DNA of 64,000 bases from JAIEPX01 sp963725255 (GTDB taxonomy: Bacteria; Pseudomonadota; Gammaproteobacteria; JAIEPX01), in the NCBI GenBank assembly GCA_963725255.1, contig CAVRXV010000017.1:248001-312000 (forward strand), in the 5' to 3' direction. The translations under genes and the position numbers were made by a program. Within the stretch, counting starts at the first letter, position 1, and every line of letters begins with the position of its first letter. Of the stretch, positions 19,455-27,804 are shown piece after piece. The notes beneath the pieces are model-generated. The model had not been told where the DNA came from and ran no database searches. It saw nothing but the letters and a program-made list of their open reading frames with translations.

Positions 19455-20348
19455 TTAACTACTTTCTTTGACACCCATGACTTCTCGATACAATATTCCA
19501 ATCGACAAACCAGAAAACGGAATTAACCAAATAAAAATGATAGCTAAAAACGACATTGACCAATGCACAGTAGACGCAAGAAGAATAATAACAATAACGG
19601 GAATTAATATCGTGACTAACATAATCACGAACAAGGTTCGACAAACATCAAACCAATGACGCCCTACTACTTTTCGACTCGTTTCTAAGGCTCGCCATGT
19701 ACTTAATTTGCGATCGGCTAATAGTGGCATTGCAAAAAAATAACTAATATAAGCATAGATTCCAATTGTGATAGCTAATGGAATACAAATCCATTTAGCC
19801 GCTGAACCAACAAAACCTGACAAGAACTGCACTCCATTGCTTGATAAAAATGTTGGAACATCTTGAAACAAAAATGTGACCCAAATATCGACTAACAAAT
19901 ATCGCCATGGTTTTTGATAATAATTAAAAATAGTGCCTACTCGTACCGGTAAGTTGCTCACACGACGAATAGGTAACATCAACATTCCTGCTAATATCGG
20001 GAGAGTAATAAAGAGCCCTATATAAACTAAGACTAATGTCATCGCCTGCATGACTAAAGACCCATGGCCAGATGCCTCTAATATTTTGTCCCATTGATGC
20101 CAATCAAGAGGCGTTGGACTCATTATAATGCTTAGGGTCACGTAAAATAGTGCGCCTACGAGTATCAGCCCTAAGCCAATGAGCATACAAATACCCATGG
20201 CTTCCCAATATAGCGCTTTAAAACCTAAGGTTTTTTCCCAAGCTTCATCAAAAATCTTTTTAATTGATAAACTGTATTCACCAGCCAATGCTGCTTCTAA
20301 ACGAGTATCCGACGATTTTTGAGATTGTGAATCTAGAGATTGGTTCAT
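19455..20348 (-). CDS. Multi-pass inner-membrane protein of unknown function
   Basis: About 297 residues from the ATG at 20348, which has AAGGTG upstream; a GTG at 20357 is the alternative. The N-terminal ~40 residues are soluble. Then come about six hydrophobic helices: one around AMGICMLIGLGLILVGALF, a pair near residues 100-130, one in a 'LLVDIWVTFLF' segment, and the last pair near VIMLVTILIPVIVIILL. The motif ADRKLSTWRALETSRKVVGRHW between helices is typical of small membrane proteins of the BPSS1780/DUF2189-like kind, but I cannot name the family with certainty. Tail to tail with fis (12 bases). Transport is a guess. Confidence 0.6.
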   Translation of the reverse strand: MNQSLDSQSQKSSDTRLEAALAGEYSLSIKKIFDEAWEKTLGFKALYWEAMGICMLIGLGLILVGALFYVTLSIIMSPTPLDWHQWDKILEASGHGSLVMQAMTLVLVYIGLFITLPILAGMLMLPIRRVSNLPVRVGTIFNYYQKPWRYLLVDIWVTFLFQDVPTFLSSNGVQFLSGFVGSAAKWICIPLAITIGIYAYISYFFAMPLLADRKLSTWRALETSRKVVGRHWFDVCRTLFVIMLVTILIPVIVIILLASTVHWSMSFLAIIFIWLIPFSGLSIGILYREVMGVKESS

Positions 20349-20407
20349 AGGTAACACCTTCCATTCCTTGCTAAGTATGTAAAAAGATGAGCCTATGCTA
20401 TCAAAAG

Positions 20408-20506
20408 AAAGGGGTCAAGTCTAAGATTGCTACATTCTTAGGCTAAGCGTTTGGCAAATGGCGGCATACTAGCCAGAGAATGTAGCAATCTTAGACTTGA
20501 CCCCTT
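20408..20506. repeat. Palindromic repeat element, inverted copy of the one near 19.05 kb
   Basis: Arms AAAGGGGTCAAGTCTAAGAT... (20408-20438) and complement (20477-20506), nearly perfect. The central GTTTGGCAAATGGCGGCATACT corresponds to the complement of the centre of the 19003-19121 element. The two copies thus form a large inverted pair around fis and the membrane gene. Confidence 0.88.
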
Positions 20507-20510
20507 CATC

Positions 20511-20945
20511 TTATTTATCAGCAGAAACCCCAAATAAGCCAGGAAACACCGCTTTTCGATTCCCCATTCCCATTGAGCAGTTAACAGGTCCTAATGACGT
20601 GATGATCACATATTTTAAACCACTATGCCCAGCATGATGCATCACTTCAAAATAATAATCGTCCAACATATGTTTCACGCCAACACCTGACAATGTTAAA
20701 GTACCAGCACCTTTACCTGCCACAGGCATAAATCCACTAATTAACACATTATGATTATACATTTTTACAAAGGGACTTCCTGAAGTACTACAATGAAAAT
20801 GTGCATGCGGACTACTGCTATCAGACAAACCATTAAAATAACACAACCCCCCAACTCCAAAAGAAAAACACTGGTCAGCGTAAGCATTAAATTGCAGACA
20901 TGAAAATAAAATTATTCCAAAAAATGTTAAAGAAATTCGTTTCAT
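20511..20945 (-). CDS. Small exported protein of unknown function
   Basis: 144 residues. The N-terminus MKRISLTFFGIILFSCLQF plus AYA|D is a good Sec signal peptide, so the mature protein is periplasmic or secreted. Four Cys remain in the mature part (near CFSFGVGGLCYF, HCSTSG and VNCSMGMG), enough for two disulfides. It is rich in Gly, His and Ser. I recognise no family. ATG 20945 has an AGGAG about 7 bases upstream. Its 3' end abuts the palindromic repeat at 20408-20506, which may act as its terminator. Confidence 0.6.
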   Translation of the reverse strand: MKRISLTFFGIILFSCLQFNAYADQCFSFGVGGLCYFNGLSDSSSPHAHFHCSTSGSPFVKMYNHNVLISGFMPVAGKGAGTLTLSGVGVKHMLDDYYFEVMHHAGHSGLKYVIITSLGPVNCSMGMGNRKAVFPGLFGVSADK

Positions 20946-21027
20946 GATTTTTCTCCTGTTGATTAAAAATGAATTAATGAGCGATCATTTTCTTATTGAA
21001 AATAAAATAAAACAATTCCGTAGTTTC

Positions 21028-21298
21028 AGGGGTCAAGTAAAAAGGAAAAGGTGTCAGATCTCAGCATCTCCCGGTTAAGGATTTTGGATGTTTTGGTCAC
21101 TCAAAGCCCGGTATTCATGTCTGCTTATTATAAAACCGGGAGATGCTTCCTTTGATATATTTAGGGGAGAGAATCACGATTCTCTCCCCTAAAACCCCTC
21201 ATCGCGAAAGGAAAATCTTCTTACACCTTGAATCAATACTTTGACCTACCTAATGTAAGTCAAAGTATTGATCTTAGATCTGACACCTTTTCTCTTTG
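21028..21298. repeat. AAAAGGTGTCAGATCT palindrome interrupted by a second repeat family
   Basis: An AGGGGTCAAGT fragment (21028-21038) is followed by AAAAGGTGTCAGATCT (21046-21061). After an insert, ATCAATACTTTGACCTACC (21232-21250) and the right arm CAAAGTATTGATCTTAGATCTGACACCTTTT end at 21292. Comparison with 14034-14112 shows that the left arm has been interrupted, with about three bases (AAG) lost at the join. There is no gene in 20946-21404. Confidence 0.8.
21062..21231. repeat. CAGCATCTCCCGG repeat family, longest copy, inserted in a palindrome
   Basis: About 170 bases. It contains AGCATCTCCCGG and its complement CCGGGAGATGCT (21135-21147), a possible long stem. It also has a perfect 13-bp palindrome AGGGGAGAGAATC/GATTCTCTCCCCT (21163-21175 and 21178-21190) and a CATCGCGAAAGGAAAATCTTCT tail. 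The last two parts recur at 56825-56903. Confidence 0.82.
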
Positions 21299-21404
21299 AA
21301 TACGAGCCCTTTCAATGATATTATTAGCCTTTCATGGATGTTCGAACAACGTGAGGCGGCTATCACTGATGATGGCAGCCAACCAGTTATGTGAGAGAGG
21401 CTGA

Positions 21405-22244
21405 ATGAGTACGGATATTTTATTGGCCCCTTCGGTGACGCTACTGAATACCAACTCGGTCTTGGTGGAAAGTACGCCTGCACCCCATTCCCACAACCTC
21501 AGTGACACTGAGCTGTTGTCCTATTTTCGATCGGGCGCCTTCACCATCGAGCAAGCCCTAAACCCATTAATTGCGGCTGCAGCTCCATTACTTGCGCTCG
21601 CTACCAAAGTGGGCTTACTGACCAACCAACAAACTCCGCAGTCTCTGGAGTCGCGCATTACCCACGAGATGTATTCCTTTGAGTGCCAAGCACGCCACCA
21701 AAATTTTAGAACTCAAACAATCCTGGCCGCACGATATGGTATTTGTGTACTCTTGGACGAGTTAATCCATGAAAGTAATTGGGGGCAGTCACATGAATGG
21801 TCTCCCCATCGACTATTACATCTTTTCTATAGCAGCGCCGCTGAAAGTGAACAATTCTTTTCAATTCAGGAACGTGCATGCTCTGATCCTGGGCAACACC
21901 AAGAGCTTTTAGAATTTTACTACCTTTGTCTTAGCCTCGGTTATTATGGAAAGTATCCACACACACCCGAAGGCCAATTGTTGCGCCAAAAAGTTGTTGA
22001 TCAGCTCTATCAAACCCTACGCCGCTGTCGCAGCGAAGTTTCTAGAAATTTGGGCATTAACGCAGGACAAAAAATCTTGGAGTCTGATGCAAAAAAACGC
22101 ATACAGCACCCCTTCACACTCATTGCTACTGTCGGCTTAGTTTTAGTTACCTTGGCTGTTTCTTATAGTTATATCAATCTAAAACGATCCTCAACTACTT
22201 TGACCAACGCAATTAATAGTTTTAGTCTAACTCCACAATTTTGA
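21405..22244 (+). CDS. dotU: Dot/Icm system inner-membrane protein DotU (IcmH)
   Basis: 279 residues. DotU works with IcmF to stabilise the secretion apparatus in the inner membrane. The conserved segment starts after a ~45-residue variable head and includes NPLIAAAAPLLALATKV, ARYGICVLLDELIHES, FYYLCLSLGYYGKY and GQLLRQKVVDQLY, all typical of the DotU/TssL family. One membrane helix near the C-terminus (TLIATVGLVLVTLAVSYSY) anchors it. A GAGAGAGG ribosome site precedes ATG 21405. icmF begins 8 bases after the stop, the conserved pair. On the opposite strand from the main Dot/Icm cluster. Confidence 0.95.
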   Translation: MSTDILLAPSVTLLNTNSVLVESTPAPHSHNLSDTELLSYFRSGAFTIEQALNPLIAAAAPLLALATKVGLLTNQQTPQSLESRITHEMYSFECQARHQNFRTQTILAARYGICVLLDELIHESNWGQSHEWSPHRLLHLFYSSAAESEQFFSIQERACSDPGQHQELLEFYYLCLSLGYYGKYPHTPEGQLLRQKVVDQLYQTLRRCRSEVSRNLGINAGQKILESDAKKRIQHPFTLIATVGLVLVTLAVSYSYINLKRSSTTLTNAINSFSLTPQF

Positions 22245-22252
22245 GGTAATTT

Positions 22253-25200
22253 ATGAACCAGTTGAAAAAATTAATGCTGGATTCTAGGTTTCACACATTG
22301 GTCGCCGTTGTTTTGTTAGGCTATCTTGTGTGGAATTACGGTCCATTATTACAAATTGGACAACAAAACCCTTTTGCTTCAATCAGTAATCGTCTCATTT
22401 CATTAGTGGCTTTAGCATTTTTATGGGGCCTAACGAATATTCGAAGCGAATTTAATCTATTTAGAACACATCACTATTTCGACATTCAAAATCAACTTAA
22501 AATCATTAGCCACAAACTCAAGGATGTTCAAAAACAAATTAAAAAAACACAGAAAGCAAGCCGTCGTTCGCAAGCACCCATTCATTGGCATTTAGTTGTT
22601 GGTCCGTGTCATTCAGGAAAAACAACGTTGCTGAATTGTGCATTGGATTCAGAACAAGATCACAATTTAATTACCTCCACACAAGATTGCGCAATCTGGC
22701 ACACACTAGACAATGTTTACGTAGAATTAGGCGAACGATTTCTTCCAAATCATGACGATCCTGATACCTGTAGAATTTTATTTCAAGAATTTTTAAAAAT
22801 TTGTGAACGCCTCAATATTCACTTTAACACTGTACTCGTAACCATACCAATCAATCAGGTAATGACAAATACCGTTGATGTGGATATCACACGCACGCAC
22901 CAAATCCTTACCACTTTAATTGCTCAGAACCCAGGCCTTCCTATCAGTGTTATATTAACAAAATGCGATCAAATGGCTGGTTTTACAGCGTTTTTTAATG
23001 ATCTACCTATGGATGAACGAAATCAATATTGTGGCGTACGATTACCGTTTGGTTTAACAGCCTCTGCATTGAAAAAAACCATCAATACGAATCTCCAACA
23101 ATTAAATAGACGATTCCACGACCGCCTACTCTCTCGACTGCAACAAGAATCACATCACTTGCAACGCGGTGCCATGCATGATTTTCCATACCAATTTGAA
23201 TTATTCTGCACACGGTCAATTCATTTTCTTAATGAGTTGCTTCCCGAATGTGATATCAATGTTACAGGATTATTTTTTACGAGCAGTCAACAAACAGGTT
23301 TTTCAATTAATCATCTTACAACACAACTCGCCGAAGTATTTTGTCTACAAAAACAACCGCAAGCTGAATTATATACTCAGCAAACTCCGTATTTTATTAA
23401 AGAACTTTGCCAACACTTATTACCTAGCTTCGCCGAAAGCACCTCTCATCTCGTGAGATCCCATAAGAAAATGAATCCTTTATTTATACCTATACTACTA
23501 ACCAGCTTTCTCGGTTTAGGTTTATTAATAATGTACAATGTCAATATTCATCGTATAGAACTCGCAACCACCGCCATCAAAACTGCTCAAGTCGCAAACA
23601 ATCAATCCGCCATTGCTATCGCACAAAAATTGGCAGCATTAGATAGCTCAATCAAAATCTTAGATAACAGTTCTTCTAAATTCGGACATATCATAAGACC
23701 TGGAAAACCACACAAGCTGATAAATCAAGCTCAAATTCAATATGACAACATTATAAAACGCGAATTTGTTAACGCAATGGATCATACAATACAATTAAAA
23801 TTACAACTATTAACCGAAAATTCCAGTCAGGAACATTTAGCAGACCTTTATGACACATTAAAAATTTCTTTACTTCTACAAAAAACAGATTTGCCTAATG
23901 GCAATGAATTCTCACGAGACAACAACAACCAACAAGTTTACAGTTGGTTTGCCAATGAATGGCAACATACTGTCTCCGATAATAATCTTCGTCAAATGCT
24001 CTTAACTGCACTTAGCGCTGCGCTAAAAGATCCCGCACTCACACTACCAGGCAATATGCCTTTAATTGATAAAGCACGTCTCATTTTGACCAGTTCCTCC
24101 CCCGACAATATCATTTATACAATTTTAGAAAATGACAATCGCAAAACTTCCGTGATCTTCAGTGACAATACAATTACTAATGAAACTATCAAAATCCCCG
24201 TCATGTTTACTCGAGCTGCGTACAAACATATTGTTCACGATCAAATACCAGTATTGTGCGAGAAATTTGCAGAAGGAGATTGGGTGCTAGGATTTAATTC
24301 GATTCATAATACAAATAATAGCGATACATCACAGTTAGTTAATGCCCTGAAAACACGCTATCTCAATAATTACCTCTCTGCCTGGCAAAATGTTTCTACT
24401 CAATTACATTTCACACCCTCACAAAAATATAGCCATCTTATTGCAATGGCTAATAATTTTAATAATTTACAATCATCGATTATTCAATTTATTCAGACAG
24501 TTCAGCTCAACACCGCGCATCTTGAAGGTGACGATCAATTCAATCAAATCGTCGCGGAACATTTCGATGACCTCAATGATTTAGCACTCGAAGATGCGGA
24601 TGACCCATTGCGGATCACGTTAGAAAATTTCGCAAAATATTTACAACCACTTGGTCAATCTAATTACCCTACTGAATTGGCTTATAAAATGACCAAAACT
24701 CGCTTAACGAATCCAGGTTCTAAAGATGCTTTGAATCACTTGTTCGAAATAGCTAAAACAAGTCCAGAGCCTGTTAAAAGCTATTTGACTGCTTTAGCTG
24801 ATAACAGTTGGAATCTATTAATATCCGATACACGAAATTACATCAGCAGTGTCTGGGCTAATATTGTTTTACCTGAATATCAACAACATTTACAAAATCG
24901 TTACCCACTTTTTTCCTCAGCGAATTCTGAACTTAGTTTAGACGAATTTGCACACTTTTTTGCTCCTGATGGCACCATTGATACCTTCTTTAAACAATAC
25001 GTTCAAGCTTTCTTAAATAATGGAGAAAGTGGCTGGCAGTGGAAATCTTTAAACGGCCAACAAGTTGCCTTGTCAGATGACGCATTAGCCGCATTTATTC
25101 GTGCGAAACTCATTCAAAAAATGTTTTTCGCCAATGGTAATCATCATCCCTCTGCAAATTTTACATTAACACCTACCGCTTTAAATTCAGAGCTTAAAAA

Positions 25201-25537
25201 TTTTTCTATTACTCTGAATGGTCAACGTGTTGATTACCATGGTCCTAACCAACCTCCAGAGCCAATTGCGTGGCCTGGACCTCATCAAAGTGGTGTATTT
25301 CTCGAAGTTGCTGATAATGCCGATCAAAAAAATCAAATCGGTTACCCTGGTCTCTGGGGCTTTTTTAGACTCATGGACAAAGCCCAATTTGGAAAAGCCG
25401 CATCTGGCTCTACAATTCAATTAAGTTGGGTTATCAATGAAAAACGCGTCGACTGCGAAATTTCATCTGATGCTCCCATCAATCCCTTTACACCGGGTAT
25501 TGTGAATCAATTTCGCTGTCCACAAACACTGATATAG
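22253..25537 (+). CDS. icmF: Dot/Icm system inner-membrane protein IcmF
   Basis: 1094 residues, somewhat longer than the ~970 of Legionella. Two membrane helices near the N-terminus (FHTLVAVVLLGYLVWNYG and ISLVALAFLWGL) and a third near residue 410 (PLFIPILLTSFLGLGLLIMY) enclose a cytoplasmic GTPase-like domain with Walker A GPCHSGKTT (around residue 120) and TKCD (G4). The large periplasmic part ends with the IcmF/TssM-type beta-rich C-terminal domain (FTLTPTALNSELKNFSI...WPGPHQSGVFLE). It partners DotU to stabilise the inner-membrane complex. It is intact, unlike dotL and dotO. folD starts a few bases later. Confidence 0.95.
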   Translation: MNQLKKLMLDSRFHTLVAVVLLGYLVWNYGPLLQIGQQNPFASISNRLISLVALAFLWGLTNIRSEFNLFRTHHYFDIQNQLKIISHKLKDVQKQIKKTQKASRRSQAPIHWHLVVGPCHSGKTTLLNCALDSEQDHNLITSTQDCAIWHTLDNVYVELGERFLPNHDDPDTCRILFQEFLKICERLNIHFNTVLVTIPINQVMTNTVDVDITRTHQILTTLIAQNPGLPISVILTKCDQMAGFTAFFNDLPMDERNQYCGVRLPFGLTASALKKTINTNLQQLNRRFHDRLLSRLQQESHHLQRGAMHDFPYQFELFCTRSIHFLNELLPECDINVTGLFFTSSQQTGFSINHLTTQLAEVFCLQKQPQAELYTQQTPYFIKELCQHLLPSFAESTSHLVRSHKKMNPLFIPILLTSFLGLGLLIMYNVNIHRIELATTAIKTAQVANNQSAIAIAQKLAALDSSIKILDNSSSKFGHIIRPGKPHKLINQAQIQYDNIIKREFVNAMDHTIQLKLQLLTENSSQEHLADLYDTLKISLLLQKTDLPNGNEFSRDNNNQQVYSWFANEWQHTVSDNNLRQMLLTALSAALKDPALTLPGNMPLIDKARLILTSSSPDNIIYTILENDNRKTSVIFSDNTITNETIKIPVMFTRAAYKHIVHDQIPVLCEKFAEGDWVLGFNSIHNTNNSDTSQLVNALKTRYLNNYLSAWQNVSTQLHFTPSQKYSHLIAMANNFNNLQSSIIQFIQTVQLNTAHLEGDDQFNQIVAEHFDDLNDLALEDADDPLRITLENFAKYLQPLGQSNYPTELAYKMTKTRLTNPGSKDALNHLFEIAKTSPEPVKSYLTALADNSWNLLISDTRNYISSVWANIVLPEYQQHLQNRYPLFSSANSELSLDEFAHFFAPDGTIDTFFKQYVQAFLNNGESGWQWKSLNGQQVALSDDALAAFIRAKLIQKMFFANGNHHPSANFTLTPTALNSELKNFSITLNGQRVDYHGPNQPPEPIAWPGPHQSGVFLEVADNADQKNQIGYPGLWGFFRLMDKAQFGKAASGSTIQLSWVINEKRVDCEISSDAPINPFTPGIVNQFRCPQTLI

Positions 25538-25555
25538 TTGATATACTCCAACCCT

Positions 25556-26416
25556 ATGACAGCACAACTACTGGATGGAAAACTGCTTGCAGCGCGTATT
25601 CTTAATAAATTACGCGATGAAATTCGCCAACTGATTAGCGAAGGTCGTCGTGCACCCGGATTAGCAGTGATATTAGTCGGTGAGGATCCTGCCTCTCAGA
25701 TTTACGTTCGCAAGAAACAGGAAGCTTGTGCCGAAGTCGGCATAATTTCCACATTATATCCTTTAGCGAACAATATCGATGAAAAATCTTTATCCTTATT
25801 AGTTCAAAAGTTGAATGCAGACCCTGCAGTGGATGGCATTTTACTCCAACTTCCACTCCCTAAAAACATTGATTCCTCAGCAATTATCGACCAAATAAAC
25901 CCATCAAAAGATGTGGACGGATTTCACCCCTATAATTTAGGCTGCCTTGCAGCTAGAAGACCAAAATTGCATCCGTGCACTCCCTTGGGTATTATCACAT
26001 TGCTTGCAGAAAATGGTCTCTCCCTTCGAGGGACTAATGCTGTCGTTGTTGGTGCCTCCAATATTGTGGGTAGACCGATGGCCTTAGAATTACTTCAAGC
26101 TGAGGCGACTGTCACGATCACGCATCGATCAACAAAAAATCTTGATCAACATATTCGAGGTGCTGATCTCCTGGTTGTGGCCATAGGAAACCCAGGTGTC
26201 ATTCAAAGTGACTGGATTAAACCCGGCGCTATAGTGATTGACGTCGGCATAAACCGATTAAATGATGGCACAGTGGTCGGAGACATAGATTTTACGACAG
26301 CAAAAAATCGAGCTTCGTGGATCACTCCAGTACCTGGTGGTGTTGGTCCGATGACTGTTGCTATGTTATTGCAAAATACTTTAACTGCTTATAAAGAGAG
26401 AAGGGGTCAGATCTAA
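25556..26416 (+). CDS. folD: Bifunctional methylenetetrahydrofolate dehydrogenase/cyclohydrolase
   Basis: Interconverts 5,10-methylene-, methenyl- and 10-formyl-THF using NADP. 286 residues from ATG 25556 (an in-frame TTG directly after icmF is less likely). Motifs: VGEDPASQIYVRKKQEACAE (Lys catalytic), DGILLQLPLP, DVDGFHPYNLG, VVVGASNIVGRPMALEL (Rossmann) and TPVPGGVGPMTVAMLL. The last residues RRGQI and the TAA stop are provided by a palindromic repeat arm at 26401, replacing the native end. The C-terminal helix is not catalytic, so activity is expected. Sits behind icmF, an unusual neighbour. Confidence 0.96.
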   Translation: MTAQLLDGKLLAARILNKLRDEIRQLISEGRRAPGLAVILVGEDPASQIYVRKKQEACAEVGIISTLYPLANNIDEKSLSLLVQKLNADPAVDGILLQLPLPKNIDSSAIIDQINPSKDVDGFHPYNLGCLAARRPKLHPCTPLGIITLLAENGLSLRGTNAVVVGASNIVGRPMALELLQAEATVTITHRSTKNLDQHIRGADLLVVAIGNPGVIQSDWIKPGAIVIDVGINRLNDGTVVGDIDFTTAKNRASWITPVPGGVGPMTVAMLLQNTLTAYKERRGQI

Positions 26417-26476
26417 TATTAATCATACTTCGGAATAAGTATTCCGAAGTATGATTAATATTAGATCTGACCCCTT
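26401..26476. repeat. Perfect 37-bp palindrome of the GGGGTCAGATCTAA family
   Basis: Arms at 26401-26437 and 26440-26476 are exactly complementary with a 2-base centre. Left arm gives folD its last codons and stop. The cruciform or RNA hairpin would be very stable and may end folD transcripts. Confidence 0.93.
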
Positions 26477-26502
26477 CCCCTCCTCTAACAAGGATGCTAA
26501 AC

Positions 26503-27804
26503 ATGTTGAGATTGTTATTTAGTTTGTCAATATTAATTGCTGCAAACACAGTCGCTTACGCGACACCCGATATTATTCCACCTGTGAATGAAAAAAAAAT
26601 ACAAAAACTTTTAGATAATTGGCGAGCTAGTGCAGGAATTCCTGGAGCCGCATTAAGTATTTATACGCCTAATTACGACACTGCTTTAACATTTTCCAGC
26701 GGCACAAGCCAAGCTCACGGCGGTGCTCCAATAAACAATAAAACGCTATTTCAAGCAGGTAGCATTACAAAATCCTTCACTTCGATGATTATTTTAAAAT
26801 TAGAATCCGAAGGAAAACTCAATATTGATGATCCAATCACACGATATTTACCTCAATATCCACACTGGCAAAATATCACTATTCGTCAGCTACTCAACCA
26901 TACCAGTGGTATTCCGAATTACACTAACACAGGTCGCTTTAATAAAATTCGAAAAGAAACTCCTCAAGCAGGATTCACTCACGAACAATTAGTCGACATG
27001 GCAGGATCACGACTGTTATTTGAACCTGGCAGAGGTTGGAAATATTCAAACACTAATTATATACTCGCTGGAATGATTATTGAACGAGTAACAGGCTCCA
27101 CTGCCAGTGAAATAATGAATGAATATATTCATAGCAGTGCCGCAGTTGATTTAATAAACACCCATTATTTTTCTGGGTTATATCCAGAATCCACCATTTC
27201 TCGCATGGCACATGGTTATAACTCCACAGGCAAAGATGTTACTTACGATAATATGTCTTGGGCATCTACCGCAGGCGCTATTGTCACGACTTCAGAAGAT
27301 TTATTGGCATGGTGGTATGATCTATTACAGGGGAAAATATTACCACAAACAGAGCTTCAAAAAATGATGAGCTTAGTCTGTGAAGGCCGAACCTCTGATT
27401 GTCATAGCGGACAACCCATTTCTCATATACGCGATGGCCAATCTGGATACGGTTATGGGCTTGGAATAATAGAAATGTCATCTGGATCGAGCAGCATTGG
27501 TCCTGTGTGGTGGCATAATGGAACAACTGCAGGATATCGAGCAATAGTAATGTGGTTTCCAAAAAGTGATATCTATATGGCGCTTACAATTAATCAAGGA
27601 CCAGGCTATTTATTGAAACCAACGCTTCCCTTTGTCAGAAATATCATCAGCGTTTTATTGACCGATGCTAATCCTTCATTTGCCACAACCGTCAAACAAA
27701 AAGCAAAAAACTTTTCACATTCTGTTCGCCACATTGCACATCGACACAAGAAATCAAATCAAATAGCACAGAAAAAACAAGTTAAGCGGTCATCAAAACT
27801 TTAA
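26503..27804 (+). CDS. Exported serine beta-lactamase-like hydrolase (class C / penicillin-binding family)
   Basis: About 433 residues from ATG 26503, which has AAGGA upstream; another ATG at 26494 is possible. Signal peptide MLRLLFSLSILIAAN then TVAYA|TP. Catalytic motifs: SITKSF (SxxK), YSNTNY (YxN) and HNGTTAGY (HxG-like), with FEPGRGWKYSN and HTSGIPNYT as family supports. Members include AmpC-type lactamases, DD-peptidases and esterases, so the substrate is unknown. The C-terminal tail is basic, with many Lys and His. Its last 23 bases overlap the convergent end of dotO. Confidence 0.85.
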   Translation: MLRLLFSLSILIAANTVAYATPDIIPPVNEKKIQKLLDNWRASAGIPGAALSIYTPNYDTALTFSSGTSQAHGGAPINNKTLFQAGSITKSFTSMIILKLESEGKLNIDDPITRYLPQYPHWQNITIRQLLNHTSGIPNYTNTGRFNKIRKETPQAGFTHEQLVDMAGSRLLFEPGRGWKYSNTNYILAGMIIERVTGSTASEIMNEYIHSSAAVDLINTHYFSGLYPESTISRMAHGYNSTGKDVTYDNMSWASTAGAIVTTSEDLLAWWYDLLQGKILPQTELQKMMSLVCEGRTSDCHSGQPISHIRDGQSGYGYGLGIIEMSSGSSSIGPVWWHNGTTAGYRAIVMWFPKSDIYMALTINQGPGYLLKPTLPFVRNIISVLLTDANPSFATTVKQKAKNFSHSVRHIAHRHKKSNQIAQKKQVKRSSKL

